In this document: piece after piece, positions 1 through 12,400 of the stretch
Layout of the letters: each line of letters begins with the position of its first letter
How positions within the stretch are numbered: position 1 is the first letter of the stretch
DNA from: Lenisia limosa
Lineage: Eukaryota; Breviatea
Assembly (NCBI GenBank): GCA_001655205.1
Contig: LPNZ01007241.1
Span: 1-31,953, forward strand
Direction of reading: 5' to 3'
Length of the DNA: 31,953 nucleotides
Translations under genes and position numbers: made by a program
Notes under the pieces: model-generated
What the model was told of the DNA's origin: nothing
Databases searched by the model: none
Seen by the model: only the letters and a program-made list of their open reading frames with translations

Positions 1-796
1 GCGACAGGTGCATTTGACGCTTGAGTTGCCCAGTTTAGACGATAGCAGCGAGAAGTATCAGGAATGGGCTGGTTATGGTAGTTCTGAAGGATGGTTAAAG
101 ATATGCTTCAGTTGTTGCTTTCAAAGAGGATGTTTCGTAAAAAGGAAACATTCAAATACTTGCAGTGCTATAAGCATCAAAGCAAACCCAAAATATCCTC
201 TTATCAACAACTACAAAATCACATTGAAAAACCAGTAAAAGAAACAAACAAGGAACCAACCACAATGACATGGTGCGCAACCTCTTTGTTGACAAACTCA
301 ACAAAACCGTAGCACTGCGAGTCGAACGTGGTCTGTGTGAAGTGAGCAGATGTAGTGAGCAGATGAGCGCAATAATGAAGTGAGCAGAAGATGTTGAGCA
401 CAATAATGAAGTGAGCAGAAGATGTTGAGCGTCATAATGAAGTGAGAAGAAGATGTTGAGCGCAATAATAGGAGCTTAACCCACCTTATCACGAATGACT
501 TTGATACTGACAACCTCCTCGGGGTTGAACATGGCTTTTACATGCCTTTCGTCCCATAGGGGGTCCAAATCACCTGGTGATGAGATTTTCAAGAAGCAAA
601 CTAATGAAAAACCACAAAATCATATATTATATAAATACCTATATACGTTACTGAAACACACTTGAATACCAAAATTCCATCACTTTACTTCATCAAAACT
701 GAAAAACAAAAAGAACAAGAGGCAGAACCAGATTAAACAGAATTTCACCACAATCACCATACCGATCCAGAGAGTCCTCGTCTGGATCTCAGCCAT
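1..796 (-). CDS. RRM-domain RNA-binding protein (TRNAU1AP / NAM8 / RBP45 type), 5' part
   Basis: Exons (minus strand): 763-796, 485-573, 261-332, 1-83, continuing past the left edge. The start is ATG at 794-796, giving MAEIQTRTLWIG, which joins in phase to DLDPLWDERHVKAMF. The assembled N-terminus is one RRM: RNP2-like TLWIGDL, then VVSIKVIRDK, RNP1-like CYGFVEFV, and the closing strand CYRLNWATQ. The pattern TLWIGDL...YGFVEF...P(I/M)P(D/N)T...(Y/F)RLNWA is typical of the first RRM of plant RBP45/47, yeast Nam8 and animal TRNAU1AP, which bind RNA in splicing, stress or selenocysteine-tRNA biology. Which of these it represents cannot be decided from one RRM. The donor of exon 3 could be 3 nt earlier (after 264), but the version given restores the usual RRM spacing. 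Intron 2 carries a 31-bp tandem repeat. It is divergently arranged with SPT16. Confidence 0.85.
367..472. repeat. 31-bp tandem repeat in intron of RRM gene
   Basis: About 3.4 copies of a 31-bp unit start at 367, 398, 429 and 460 (core AATGAAGTGAGCAGAAGATG), with one to a few mismatches per copy. A shortened related stretch lies at 338-366. It lies wholly within the intron between the second and third exons of the minus-strand RRM gene. Confidence 0.9.
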
Positions 797-1233
797 AGTG
801 GCACGGTCTAGTTCTCAACTATGCTGTTCTTTTTTCTACTTTGCAGAAAAATAACGATAGAAGAGCACTGTGCAGTGGAACAAGCAGCGAAAGAGACAAC
901 GAGTAACTGCAAGATATCAATTTCGATATTTTTTGTAAGTTTAAGAAATAACTTTCAATTATAGACCTGGGAGTGAAAGCGAAAAAATGGAGAGGAAAAA
1001 CGAGAAGGTTTGGCGCATACGCAACACGCCATTATATATAATATTTGTTCCCAGTTTTTGTTGTTTTGTGTCGCGATTAAGTGCGTCATACTAACGTGAT
1101 TATACTTTTTAAAGTATAGTTGAGGCTAGCTGTCAAGGTTTCCTCCCTTTATCCTCATCTTTTCTTGACATACCCGTTGTTTGAGGCATCTGGATACTTT
1201 ATTGGTAGATCTAAACAATTTAAAGTTCCCATC
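797..1233. promoter_or_regulatory. Divergent intergenic/promoter region between RRM gene and SPT16
   Basis: This 437-bp stretch separates two start codons on opposite strands, so it should hold both promoters and 5' UTRs. It is A/T-rich, with a TATATATAAT-like stretch near 1033-1043, about 190 bp upstream of the SPT16 ATG. No convincing coding exon is visible. No core-promoter element can be assigned with confidence. Confidence 0.5.
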
Positions 1234-4200
1234 ATGTCAGAGATCAAGTTCAATGGAGATATTTTCTTCAAGCGCGCTGAGCTACTCACAAATGCCATTG
1301 AGGTTTGTAAATGACAAACTATTACAGAAAGGAGCGATTTGGTTGAGCAATGATACCTTGACTAAGGCTCTTTCTCCGTCCCCCCTACTCTTATCAGTGT
1401 TTAAATAACATTTTGGTGATGTCTTCTTGAAGATACCAATGCACTTTTGCTTTCCTCCTTTACCCCGCCTTTACACCCCGTTAGAAGGACGCAGTTCTCT
1501 GGAGTCAGAGCACAAGTCTTTGCTTCGTCCTTGGAGGCCAGGAAGAGGAAAACATCTATCAGAAGAGCATCGCAATTCAACAATGGCTTGTAGGTGGAGG
1601 CTTTTTGTTGTGTTGGGATTGAGGAGGGCTGACCATTCAGCTTGGGTTTGAGCTTCCCACCACTGTCCTAGCTTTCAAGGGCAAAGAGATTCTCTTCATT
1701 TCAGGCAAGAAGAAGGGTTTGCATGGCTAGGCTGTTGATGCGTTTTGCACATGTTTGCTATTGAAATGGACGAAGCCTGATAGACTGAAAGTCTCTTTTT
1801 GAATTCTGACCCTTCAGTTGCTATGGTCCAGGAAATGATTGACAACTACGATAGCAGAGGCTTTACCATCAAAATGATCGCAAAGTAGGTGGTTACCTGG
1901 GAGATTAGTTGGCAGCTTAGCTGATTTAAGGAGTTTTGGATCATTGATTTCCAGTCAAATGTATATCTTATTTACCACTCAGACATTCATGTAACACCCC
2001 CCCTCCAGGCCCAAGACAGACATCCAGCCCTGCCTTGACGAGCTTGCCTCCTTCTGTGGCGGCGGTGTGGTCGGACTCCTTCCCAATGAGGTGTACCAAG
2101 GCGACTTCGCCCCGGCCGCAATCAAGGCTGCTTCCTGTGGGAGAGGTTCTTTCGGATTCCTTTCTTAGATGTTTCCCTTATTCTCGTATTAACCTTGGCA
2201 GCCAAGGCCACCAGCTCTGTCGACATTATCAGCCCCCTCTCCAACCTCCTTGCTGTGAAGGACGAGATCGAAGTCGAGAACGTTGGGGGGCGGGGTCATC
2301 AGCAGCTTAAAGCAGGCCGCTAAACCAGAATGCAACCTCGGAGTGTAAGGATTTCCCATGGATTGGGGGCTTGGAGGGGGTGAGATTTCGGCATTTTTTG
2401 ACTATATCATATATTTGGGGCTTGTGGTGCTTCAGAAGCCAAATTGCGCAGTTAGAGCTTGAAAAAACTTGTTTCACGATAAAATACAATGGTGTGTCAT
2501 TTCAAACGTAAAAGGACATCCATCTCAAGCCTCAAGCGGGATTATGGTCCTTTTACTGCATGATTCAATGTATCAGCACTCTTCATTTACTGCTATCACT
2601 TTCCATTTTATATCGAAATGAAAAAAACAAAAGGAAAAGGAAATTTGGATTTGGGGCTCGGTGAATATTGTGATGAATCTGGATTGGAGACTTGCTTTAA
2701 ACTATTATAAATTATATCATGATATGTTGCTTTAACGTTGACATTTGTCGTAGCTGACTCTGTAGCACCGAAAGGCATCCGCGGTCTCGTCATGGAGCAT
2801 GAAGTATTACATGGGGTAGGTGGAACTGGACCATGTTTCTGTTCTGCTTTTAATCCTCTTATCTAACATTTTTCCATTTCACCGCTCTCCCCAGTCTGCA
2901 GCGCTCAAAGCTCAACTCCCCTGCTGGTGTGAAGCATGAGAAGCTTGCCGAGTCCATGGATGACAAGATTTCGAGCGTCACTGCCGATGCTGTTGACTAC
3001 CCGGTTGGAGGCTGTTTGATGGGCTTCTTGAAGATGTTTTGTTTATAACAAGGTGTTGAAGCTGTGAAGATGTTTTGGTTATAGCAAGGTGTTGAAGATG
3101 TTTTGATTATAGCATGGTGTTGAAGGCTTCCTCATTGCTGATCGTTGTATCTTAAACGCAAGGCTGGATAACTAATGTCATTTCTCATTGCCATTGACAC
3201 CACCAGGGTATTGACCCTGACGATGTGCAAAGTTGCTACACCCCTATCATTCAGAGTGGCAAAGAGTTCTCATTCAAGGCTGGTCACTACTCCGACCAGA
3301 AGAAACTCGCCAAGACCGGTAGGATTTAGGTATTCTTTCTTTCGTTTGTATCAGAACTTTTTATTATTTTGCTTTTATATCTACCTTACCTTGCAGGAAC
3401 TGTGATCTGTTCTTTGGGATCGCGTCATGCGTCATACTGCAGTAACATCACAAGGACGTTCATCATCAACGGCTCGGAGGTTGGTAGACTCCTCGTGATA
3501 CTGACTCGCTTTCCTGCCATCTTAACACTTTAGCTCCACAAGAAGGCGTACAATGCTTGTGTTGACGCTCAGAACGCGGCTATCCAAGCCATGCGCCCGG
3601 GTTTGTTTGGCATGGTAATAAGCTAACAACTTCCTTCTCGGATATATATGTTCTCAAAAGTGACACTTCGCATGACACTCTTAGGAGTCCCTCTTTCCGA
3701 GGTGTACTCAGCTGCCAAGGATTCGCTTACTGCGAAGAAGCCGGAATGGGCGGCTAAAATGGCCAAGAACTGTGGTTTCATGGTAGTCTGGGTATCCAGA
3801 AAAAGAGATACAATCGTCTCATCTTTCATTGTAATATATATGTATCATATAATATGTTGTCTCTTAATTTTTTTTTTTTTGTTACTCAGACACCAATACA
3901 CAGTCCGTATGCAAAGTGGCCTTACCGCTTTAGACTGGAATCTCCCTCCGCGAGAAGAACTTTGTCATCAAGGAGGCGGAGAGGGTGGGCTTTGATGGAT
4001 ATAGTACACAATAACAACAGTTACCACCATAGTCCCTGTGATTTACCCCCCCCCCCCNNNNNNNNNNNNNNNNNNNNNNNNNNNNNNNNNNNNNNNNNNN
4101 NNNNNNNNNNNNNNNNNNNNNNNNNNNNNNNNNNNNNNNNNNNNNNNNNNNNNNNNNNGCCCCATCCAAACTAAAACTGGACCGTGAGCTTCTTGGTGTG

Positions 4201-7200
4201 ATTCTGTTGCTCCAACCCTCCGTTTCGTCCCGTCTCTTCACTTTTTAGTGCTGCCTTCATGCTTGGTGACACCGTTCTTGTTAACGATGAGGTAGGCGGC
4301 TACTGCAAACACAGATACAGCTGAGTCAGCACCTCATTAATGTCAATCTGTACCGAGAGCAGTCAAAGAAATGGGCTGCCTACTTAGGGACTCAGTTCCG
4401 TCAAATAATCAGAAATCCCCCCCCCCTTTTTTTTTTTAGTTAAGCTCTATTCATACTACAATCGCATGTATTATATGGACAGCAGCTTATTGTTTAGGGC
4501 TCGTCTGTTCTGACCAAATTCAACCGCAAGGACAACAACATCTTCATTTCCCTTGTAAGCTTCATTTTTCCTCTTGGTATCAATTTCACCTCAGCCACTG
4601 CTAGAAATGGGCACTCGGAATTCATAATTAACATTTACAGGAGGAAGAGGAGTCGGATGAGGACAGTGACGCACGGCCCGCACAGAGAAAACGCGCTCCC
4701 ACCAAGTATGCTAAATGCTGCTGTATATCATAATGGGATTCGTCAGAGTATGTTCCTCATCTTATCTAGACCCTCTTCGTCATCATCTGTTGCACCAAAA
4801 AGAGCCAAGAAGGTGGGTCAATATAATTTGTAACATATAATATGATGTGATATAATATATTGTTTGTATTATTCATACTAAATAAAATATTCTAAAATAT
4901 ATTGATTACTTCTGATTACCATCAGGAAGAGTCAGAAGCACAGAGGAGAGAGCGCCGCCGCCGTGAGAAGGAGGAGATTATGGCCGAACAAAAGGCAGCA
5001 ATGAAGCACCAAGTGAGTAGCTGTAGACAGTGTATGATATACCATGATATACATGTAGCTATATGTACATAATATACTAGTTTAAACATTATATTTCTGT
5101 GATGAGCTTACCAAATAGGGAAGCAGCTCCAATGGTCGTCGTACCCGCCAACGCAAGGTCCAGGATAACACTATTAACTTGGTAGGGGGAGGAGCTCATT
5201 TGCTCACTCAGTTCTTAGTCGGCAGTTGACACTTCAGGTTGCCATCAACACCCATCAAGCCGAGTTGGAAGAGTCTCTCATCACCGACAGGATCGCCCAC
5301 TACCAGGGCACAGGTTCTACTGAGGAACGTGGGCTTGGGATACAAAGTAACGGTCTGAATGCCCAATTTGCCAGTTCGCCTGCTACATAAAAACTGAGCC
5401 ATATCTCTATCTTAACAGGACACACGACACAGACGAATATAAGGTTATTATTGTCCTTGCATGCTGAGGATTAGGAAAGAGTGTTCTAACTCCGTTTATT
5501 GCATTGATGTAATATATGCTAGAGAAATTGAAAAAGGTACCATAAACAATGAACATTAGTGATATCCTCCTCGCTCTCTTCCATGTTGAACAGCCAAGCC
5601 AACAACTACTAAGCTTGCTCAGACTTCCTGACAGCTTCGTTTATTGTTCTCATTGTCACCAAGGTACCAACGTGGTTGAGAAGTTTGACGCGTCTAAGGA
5701 CTTGGCCTACCGTACTCCTAAGGATTTCCCTGACATCAATGCACGCAAGGTGTGTGTTGAGATGCCTGTACAATTGAGTCGATACCTTACTCATACCCAA
5801 AATAGATCCACGTGGATGCCGGGCGTGAAGCCGTCTTCATCCCAATNNNNNNNNNNNNNNNNNNNNNNNNNNNNNNNNNNNNNNNNNNNNNNNNNNNNNN
5901 NNNNNNNNNNNNNNNNNNNNNNNNNNNNNNNNNNNNNNNNNNNNNNNNNNNNNNNNNNNNNNNNNNNNNNNNNNNNNNNNNNNNNNNNNNNNNNNNNNNN
6001 NNNNNNNNNNAACATTATTTCTCACCATGAAGCTTGTTGAACTTCGCTTCAACTTCCATGCGCCTCCTGCCAACCAGGCCAGCAAGTACCTGCCTTCCCA
6101 CGAGGTTTGCTGCTGTCCCATTGTTACTGGTCTTTAATGCAGTTTTGATTCCCTGGTGTTTAAAGATAACTAGATGTGAAGTACTGATGGACTAAGCGGG
6201 CTATGTGTCACCCCCCCCCCCCAGTTCCCATCCCACCACTTTATGAGGGAATTGTCGATCCGCACCTCCGACGTGCAGCTAGTTGACATGTCCATCCGCA
6301 AGATCAAGGAGATCATGAAGAGAATCACCGAGAGGGCCAAGCGTATGCATGGGGCCTTTCTGTCATGCCACCTTGTGATGCATGGGGTCTTTCTGTCATG
6401 CCACCCTGTTATGCATGGGGCCTTTCTATCATGCATGGGGCCTTTCTGTCATTTCTGTCATGCCACCAGGTGGTATTATTTACTAAGAGTGGTCTTGGTA
6501 ATTGGACTTTTTGCTGGATTTTTGAAGTGAAATGGCTGACTATTGTAGGCAAGACCGAAACTCCCCTTGAAGTCCAGGGAGCTCTTCAGCTCACAAGAGT
6601 GGGTACTATAATGACAGTAGACATATTTCCGATATTGGTTCCATTTGGATTTCACTCTACAGGATCCCAAGCGCATTGCCCGCCTCACCGGAGTGTTCAT
6701 TCGCCCCTCCATCACTGCAAAGGTGTGCATTGAATTGCTACTTTGTGCTTTTCTTTTAGCCGATTTATTTCCTCCCATCATCACCCACAGATGTCGCATG
6801 GTACCCTCGAGGCCCACGCTAATGGTCTGAGATTTGTGAGTCAGCGCAACGAAAAGGTGGAAATCCTCTACACCGTGGGAGGGGGGAATCCTATTGACCC
6901 GGTTTGAACCTAACAAATAATGGCTGGTCACATTGTAACCAAAATGACTCTACTATCTAACCTATCAACTTGGCGTATCTGACCCGTCAGAACATCAAAC
7001 ACGCTTTCTTCCAGCCGAGTGAAGAAGAAATCCTTGTCTTGGTGCACTTCTCACTTGTCACCCCTATTATGCTCGGCAAAAAGAAGATCGACAACATCCA
7101 GTTTGCTACTGAGGTATGCCTTGGTTCCCCTTGTACATTAAGACAGCATTTTATCGGCTTTGAAGGTAATATGTATAATTCACTCATATGATAGATACTG

Positions 7201-9009
7201 GTTTTGGCCAGTTACTACCTATTTTTGTTTCTCTGATATTATATAATTAATGTTTATCCAATGTCTCTTTTTACGTGATGGTGTGGACNNNNNNNNNNNN
7301 NNNNNNNNNNNNNNNNNNNNNNNNNNNNNNNNNNNNNNNNNNNNNNNNNNNNNNNNNNNNNNNNNNNNNNNNNNNNNNNNNNNNNNGTAGTAGCTATATG
7401 TCTCATCTTAAGGACATTTTGTTCACAAGTTGATTTTGTGGAAAGACTGATATTTCCCCCCCCCCCCAGGTTCGCGACGCGTCCGAGGCCATCGGTGCCA
7501 AGAAGGGCCGTGGCTACGACCCTGACGAAGTTGAGCTTGAGCAACGGTGGAAGGGGTTGCTTTCTCCAGTCGCAGCATTGTCATTCCAATTCCGCCTAAT
7601 GATGTAGTGAACGTGAGCTGCGCAAGCGTCTTGACATGAACTTCCAAGCCTGGACCCGTGCCGTATGGGGGTCCTCCATGCGTGCTAGCCTTGTGTACTA
7701 GCTAGTGTAATGACATACTGTTTAATGGGGGTCCTCCATGCGTGCTAGCCTTGTGTACTAGCTAGTGTAATGACTGTTTAATGGGGGGAAGGTTTTACCT
7801 TTTTATATTTCGCATTCACCCATGATCTAAGAATAATCGTGGTAGAGTGAATAATCGTGTTCAGGTTGAGGAAATCGCTGACCGTAACGAATTCGAGATC
7901 AAATTTGACAGCCCCTACAGAAGTGGGAGGGAGGCATTCTGACCGCGTTGTTTTATTCTCAAAAAGACTCTTTTAAGTTGATAATGGTCGTCATCCCCCC
8001 CCCCCACCAGGCCTCGGGTTCCAAGGTGTAGCCCACCGTGCGACAGTCAAGATCATGCCCACCACCGACGCTCTTGTGGCCCTATCCGAGACACCCTTCT
8101 TTGTCAATACCTTAAACGATGTACGTTCTGGCTATCTTCTTGTTGACAACTTCGTTTCAACCTCGTGTTGATAACTTCGTCAGCTTGGGACATGGCCTGC
8201 CTCATCTTCTAGATTGAGGTTGTCTCTCTGGAGCGCGTTGCTTTCGGAATCAATAACTTCGATATGGTGCTCATCCCGGTCGACCACTCGAAGCCCATTG
8301 TCCAGGTCACGTGCATCCCAACCAACTCACTCGATAAGTCGGTCGCTGCTCAACTCTGCAAACTCTAACTTTGTAGGGTGAAGGAGTGGCTCGATAGCGT
8401 GGACCTTCGGTTCTACGAGGTCAAATCAAATATCAGCTGGAAGGCGGTCATGGCCGAAGTTCGCAAGGATGAGGTGCGCTGGGGACATGATTGAGCCTTG
8501 ACGCATTTTCACTAACCGGCTAGGTTGGATTCTACCAGGACGGCGGATGGAAGTCTCTTGGCCAAGATGAAGGAAGTGACGCTGAGGGGCCCGGGTCTGA
8601 CAGTGCGGGGGGGAACATGCAGGATGTGGGTTTTTCCATGATCACAACATCCCATGTCCTCACTACCACCCCCAGGTGAGGACACCTACAGCGAAGGCAC
8701 GGACGGGGAAGAGTCCTACGAATCGGACAACTCTTTCTCGAGCGGAATCGACGAGAGCGACGCCGAGGTTTGTCACTGTTTGTTGTGGCATTGTAACTGG
8801 GCAGGCCTCAGCCAGCTCGGGTGAGGAAGACGACGACTCCGGCGAGGACTGGAGTGACATGGAGAAGGACGCCGCACGTGCTGACAGAGAGAGGGCTTTC
8901 GTGGGGGATCGTGTGTGTGTAATCCAAGCCTAAACAGCACGTTATGAGCCACTTACCTTCATAGAGTGACGATGAGGATCGAGGCAACAAACGGGGACGC
9001 CGTCGCTAG
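1234..9009 (+). CDS. SPT16: FACT complex subunit SPT16
   Basis: Histone chaperone; with SSRP1/Pob3 it forms FACT, which reorganises nucleosomes in transcription and replication. Exons: 1234-1302, 1485-1589, 1641-1716, 1818-1884, 2009-2145, 2202-2281, 2766-2815, 2895-3003, 3207-3318, 3397-3479, 3534-3600, 3685-3782, 3934-3984, [gap], 4249-4291, 4498-4554, 4641-4705, 4770-4812, 4926-5012, 5119-5181, 5238-5313, 5664-5749, 5806-[gap]-6104, 6225-6342, 6549-6598, 6663-6722, 6791-6874, 6991-7113, 7470-7546, 7608-7662, 7865-7922, 8011-8120, 8213-8337, 8377-8473, 8524-8602, 8676-8767, 8805-8900, 8965-9009. Phases agree at every join not broken by a gap. About 1,000 residues are readable, close to the family's usual ~1,040. 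Order: inactive aminopeptidase-like N-domain (WLLGFELP; CYTPIIQSG; GSRHASYCSNITRT), acidic/basic linker (KRAPTK; RRERRRREKEE), dimerisation region (YRTPKDFPDI), PH-like middle domain (LEAHANGLRF; NIKHAFFQP; NNFDMVLIPVDHSK; GFYQDGGW), then a Ser/Glu/Asp tail ending GNKRGRRR-stop. The N-domain looks about 20 residues short after FISGKKK, so an exon may be missed in 1717-1817. Confidence 0.96.
3022..3126. repeat. ~30-bp imperfect tandem repeat in SPT16 intron
   Basis: Three imperfect copies of a unit containing GAAGATGTTTTG, a TTATA(A/G)CA stretch and GGTGTTGAAG follow one another just after the donor at 3004. They lie inside the intron between exons 2895-3003 and 3207-3318. Confidence 0.85.
4058..4158. 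other. Assembly gap (N run) in SPT16
   Basis: 101 N follow a run of 12 C. The SPT16 segment expected here (the strands between VIKEAER and AAFMLGDTVLVNDE) is not readable, so at least one exon is probably lost in the gap. Confidence 0.99.
5847..6010. other. Assembly gap (N run) in SPT16
   Basis: 164 N interrupt coding sequence between IHVDAGREAVFIP and the exon carrying VELRFNFHAPP. The missing piece is the start of the SPT16 middle domain and probably an intron. Confidence 0.99.
6343..6470. repeat. Intronic tandem repeat starting at a splice donor
   Basis: Several copies of a unit with ATGCATGGGGCCTTTCTGTC and GCCACC follow one another. The first copy starts inside the donor GTATGCATGG at 6343, so the array begins exactly at the exon/intron boundary. 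It fills most of the intron between SPT16 exons 6225-6342 and 6549-6598. Confidence 0.85.
7289..7386. other. Assembly gap (N run) in SPT16 intron
   Basis: 98 N between SPT16 exons 6991-7113 and 7470-7546. The protein alignment I recall does not clearly demand an exon here, but a short one cannot be excluded. Confidence 0.99.
7667..7783. repeat. 60-bp tandem duplication in SPT16 intron
   Basis: The block beginning GGGGTCCTCCATGCGTGCTA at 7667 recurs at 7727, 60 bp later, identical over most of its length. The second copy lacks a few bases near its end. It lies just after the donor at 7663, between exons 7608-7662 and 7865-7922. Confidence 0.95.
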
Positions 9010-9458
9010 GCCTGCTGTAACTTTAGATGGAATGTACAATATACCTTATTCAACTTCACAACTTCACTAGTTTTAGAAGCTATTGAAGTATATTTATCAT
9101 TATTGTATGTGAGCCAGATACCAATACACGTGACATGCACACCAATACCCAAGTGCCCAAATACAAGGACCAAATGACCAAGCCATATTTATGGTAGCAC
9201 AATGTTTCGCTCCCAGATCACAGTTCTCTTTTTTGCCAATCATTTTTTCATGTTCTTCATTTCAATTTCACAAGAATAATCTGAGTACAATAAGCAAACC
9301 AGAGCGAACCATTATTTATAATAGGGCGAACTAGCACAAAGCTTGCTTATTTACTCATTAAGTCTCATTTAAGAATAGATTTGTTACTATTGTTTCTGAA
9401 AACAACATCAGAACATCGAATTAGGTGCTAATTGAGGCCTCTGTGCGGCCGAAATACA
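9010..9458. other. Intergenic region between SPT16 and the OCRL-like gene
   Basis: This 449-bp, A/T-rich stretch holds the SPT16 3' UTR and the promoter/5' UTR of the next gene. I see no coding exon, repeat or recognisable element in it. Confidence 0.6.
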
Positions 9459-12400
9459 ATGTTTCCTCCGACTGAAGAAGAGGTCTTTGTATGCTATCCT
9501 TCGTTCCCACCATCCCTTCTTACCTCTTCAGCGATGTAATGTAAAGTGGATATCCGATAGAAAGAAGCTGCAGGCAAAAATCTCCGTTCTGCTACACCTT
9601 ACGTCCCACCCTTTGGAACATGCGTGAGTTTATAATTTTATTCTCTTTTCTTGAGCCAATTATCCTTCAAATATCTACTTTTCGCTTTGACGCTTATCTA
9701 GTTATATCGTTAAATGGTTTTTGTATGGAGCTCTTGGAAGTAATGCCGTAGAATCGTGGTGTGGACGGGCAATGGGAGTGACTCGTACAAGATCCACTAT
9801 GCAATGCCTGTGTTCAGCGACTTCTCGGTTGGTGAATAAGTTATAAAGAGCTCTGCTTTGTCGTCTGGTTTTCCTCAACTACCTGCTGACTTGTTCTTAC
9901 CCAGGTTGTCGAGCCTGATATGGGTGGTTCTGTTCTGGTTGCATCATCACAGAACTCTTATTGCAGAGTTTGTGGGGTGCATGGAGGATTTCCCTCTTGT
10001 AACTTTGTAATGCCAATTTAGCTAGAGATTGCGGAGGACAAGTATCGATTTGAGTGTAAGAGTTGTCTCAACGGCATTGGTAGCCTCGCAGGTGTGGCCT
10101 GGATGGACTTGCGATGTATCACTTTATACTGTCTTTATCAACCTGTACTCCACCTGTCTGACACAGCAGTTCAAACGGGGCAAGAACCGGGAATGACGTG
10201 GCCGTGGCTCTTGTCCTACCGCAATGTTGTAGAGTGGGCATCTGGACTGTTTTAGAATGGGGAGTAATGATGAACAGTGGGAGAGGTATATCGCAATACA
10301 AGACAGATTGACTCTTTTCTTAAGATGTAGTATGGATTCTGACGACGATGAGTCGGACAAAGAAGAAAGTGAGCGGGGGGGGGGCTCATATCCTCACTGA
10401 GTCGCCGTGGCTGAAATCCTTTATAAATGGACATATCGTACCCCTTACGAGAGTGTAGGCTGGGTGGGGGTAGAGCACTTACCCCATATAGTTGCGAGTA
10501 CAAACCCACTTATCGCCCTGGCGCGTGCCAACCATGGTGAATATAGTTTCGACCAGGAGGTGTTTAACCAAGTCAAAGAGGTATGTGTGTCTCTATAATG
10601 AGTTGATGCGGTTCAATGAAATTTGTGTTCTAACCCTTTAGGAATGGGTCAAACGACAGCTGATTGAAAGGGAGGCCAAATATATCACCTTCAATGAACT
10701 AGAGTGGGCAGTGATAATAAACACCAAACGCTAACCTATTAGGTTATTCGTTGGTACTTGGAACGTAAACGGCAAAGTGCCTGGTAAGCTTCTGGTGTAT
10801 TTGAGCTCTTCCTTAAAGCAGAGTTTGGATTAATTTGAGAGGTATCTTTATCGCTGTTCAATTAATATAATATATCATATACTAATCATAAATACATGTA
10901 GTAGTATTCTATATGAATACTATCGATATGTACAATTTACTGTTTTCCAGCTGAAGACCTTGCACCATGGTTACACTCCTACACTCGCGCACCCCACCTC
11001 TTCGTGCTTGGGTGGGAGGGGTTCACTTCGGTACCAACTGAATTACTTAGAAATAGCAGATATTTAGTACCAACTGAATTACTTAGGATATTTAGTCTCT
11101 TGTTTAAGTTTTTAAAAAACGAGCTCAGAGACTTGGTTTATTTTCCAGTTTCCAAGAAACAGACTTGTCAGCAGAAGCGTTCCTTCTCAACACCAACACC
11201 CACCAAGTATACCCTTGCTTTTTGCTCTTTGCATAATTTTGTTACTCCTACTGCTACGCCTATTATCCCTTAGGGAGCCTGGGAGAATCTGATTGAGAAG
11301 TCCCTCTCACGCGACCGCACTGGCCATGACTACATCCATGTGGGGGGGACTGGAGTTTGCGATATGATCAGGGCAATTCTACGTGTCTGAGGTTGACTTT
11401 TAAGGTGGCGTCAAAGCAGCTTGTTGGCATGCTCATTTGCGTCTACGCTCGAGCGTAAGTTGTGTCATGGTCTTACAGTCTTATTTCTGATGGCTGGGCA
11501 GACTTAGCAAAACTGTAGGGATATTCACAGCCTCATCTCAGAAGTGGCCACTTCAAGTGTTGGCGTTGGAATCCTTGGCGTCATGGTGGGGATGGCTTTG
11601 TTTGTGTTGGAATCCTTGGCGTCGTGGTGGGATGGCTTTGTACCACTACTACATATAATTAACACCAAAGTAGATTATACAATAATGGCTGTTGGTGTGT
11701 GTGGTTGTACAAAAGCTGTTGGTTTGTACTAAAGCCGTAGGGCAACAAAGGAGGAGTGGCAGTTCGGATGCAGATCCAGGACAGCTCAATCGCCTTCATC
11801 AACTCCCATCTCGCTGCCCACTTTGGCAACTGGCAGGAGCGGAATAACAACCAGATCGAAATTGGTAGGAATGCCGTTTGTATCACCATATTTCTATCAC
11901 CAAAACTTATCGGTTTCCTCACCACGCAGCACGACGAATTCAGTTTCAGTTACCGCACGAAGAGCGTGGCCTTTATGAGCATGAGTAGGAGCATGGGTCA
12001 ATATACAACTAATGTAGTGCTTCAGGAGCATGGGTCAATATACAACTAATGTTGTGCTTCAGGAGCATGGGTCAATATACAACTAATGTAGTGCTTCCAT
12101 ACCCTGGGTGTTATCTATTCATCGCAGTAATTGTGCTTAGTCAGCTTTTTTGGCTCGGAGACCTAAACTACCGCATCAATTTGTCAGACATGGAGGTGAA
12201 GACAAAGGTCCTGCAGGAAGACTGGACCTTCCTTCAGGCCTATGACCAGGTAAACAAGCTTCCCTGTACATGTTTTGTCCTTTCTCCTTATCTAGGCATG
12301 CATCACATGAGGATTGGTGGATTGTTGACCCCCCCCCCCCAGTTGAAGCTGCAAATGCTCTCGCACTCAGCCTTTGAGGGCTTTATCGAACAAGAGCTGA

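Noticed and set aside
1590-1640. Apparent frame break between a VGIEE-like stretch and LGFELPTTVL in SPT16.
   Set aside because: 1590-1640 is a 51-nt GT-AG intron. Removing it gives IQQWL joined to LGFELP, the expected family sequence.
1717-1817. In-frame TAG and TGA read through, suggesting stop-codon reassignment.
   Set aside because: Everywhere else TAG, TGA and TAA behave as stops or fall in introns. An intron from 1717 to 1817 keeps phase.
2282-2302. A 21-nt mini-intron of the chlorarachniophyte nucleomorph type.
   Set aside because: Removing it breaks the reading frame, and nucleomorph introns are A/T-rich. The sequence is the start of a normal larger intron.
2282-2345. Possible frameshift in SPT16 at a G-run, with an apparent coding continuation SSLKQAAKP.
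   Set aside because: Splicing at the donor GTTGGG (2282) to the acceptor before 2766 keeps phase and gives a better SPT16 match (EVEN joined to HRKASAVSSWSMKYYM). No frameshift is needed.
9010-9458. Coding exons between SPT16 and the 5-phosphatase.
   Set aside because: Stops in all frames, A/T-rich composition, and no in-phase splice pairs.
11987-12097. CRISPR-like array.
   Set aside because: The 37-bp units are directly adjacent with no unique spacers, and the setting is a eukaryotic intron. It is a plain tandem repeat.
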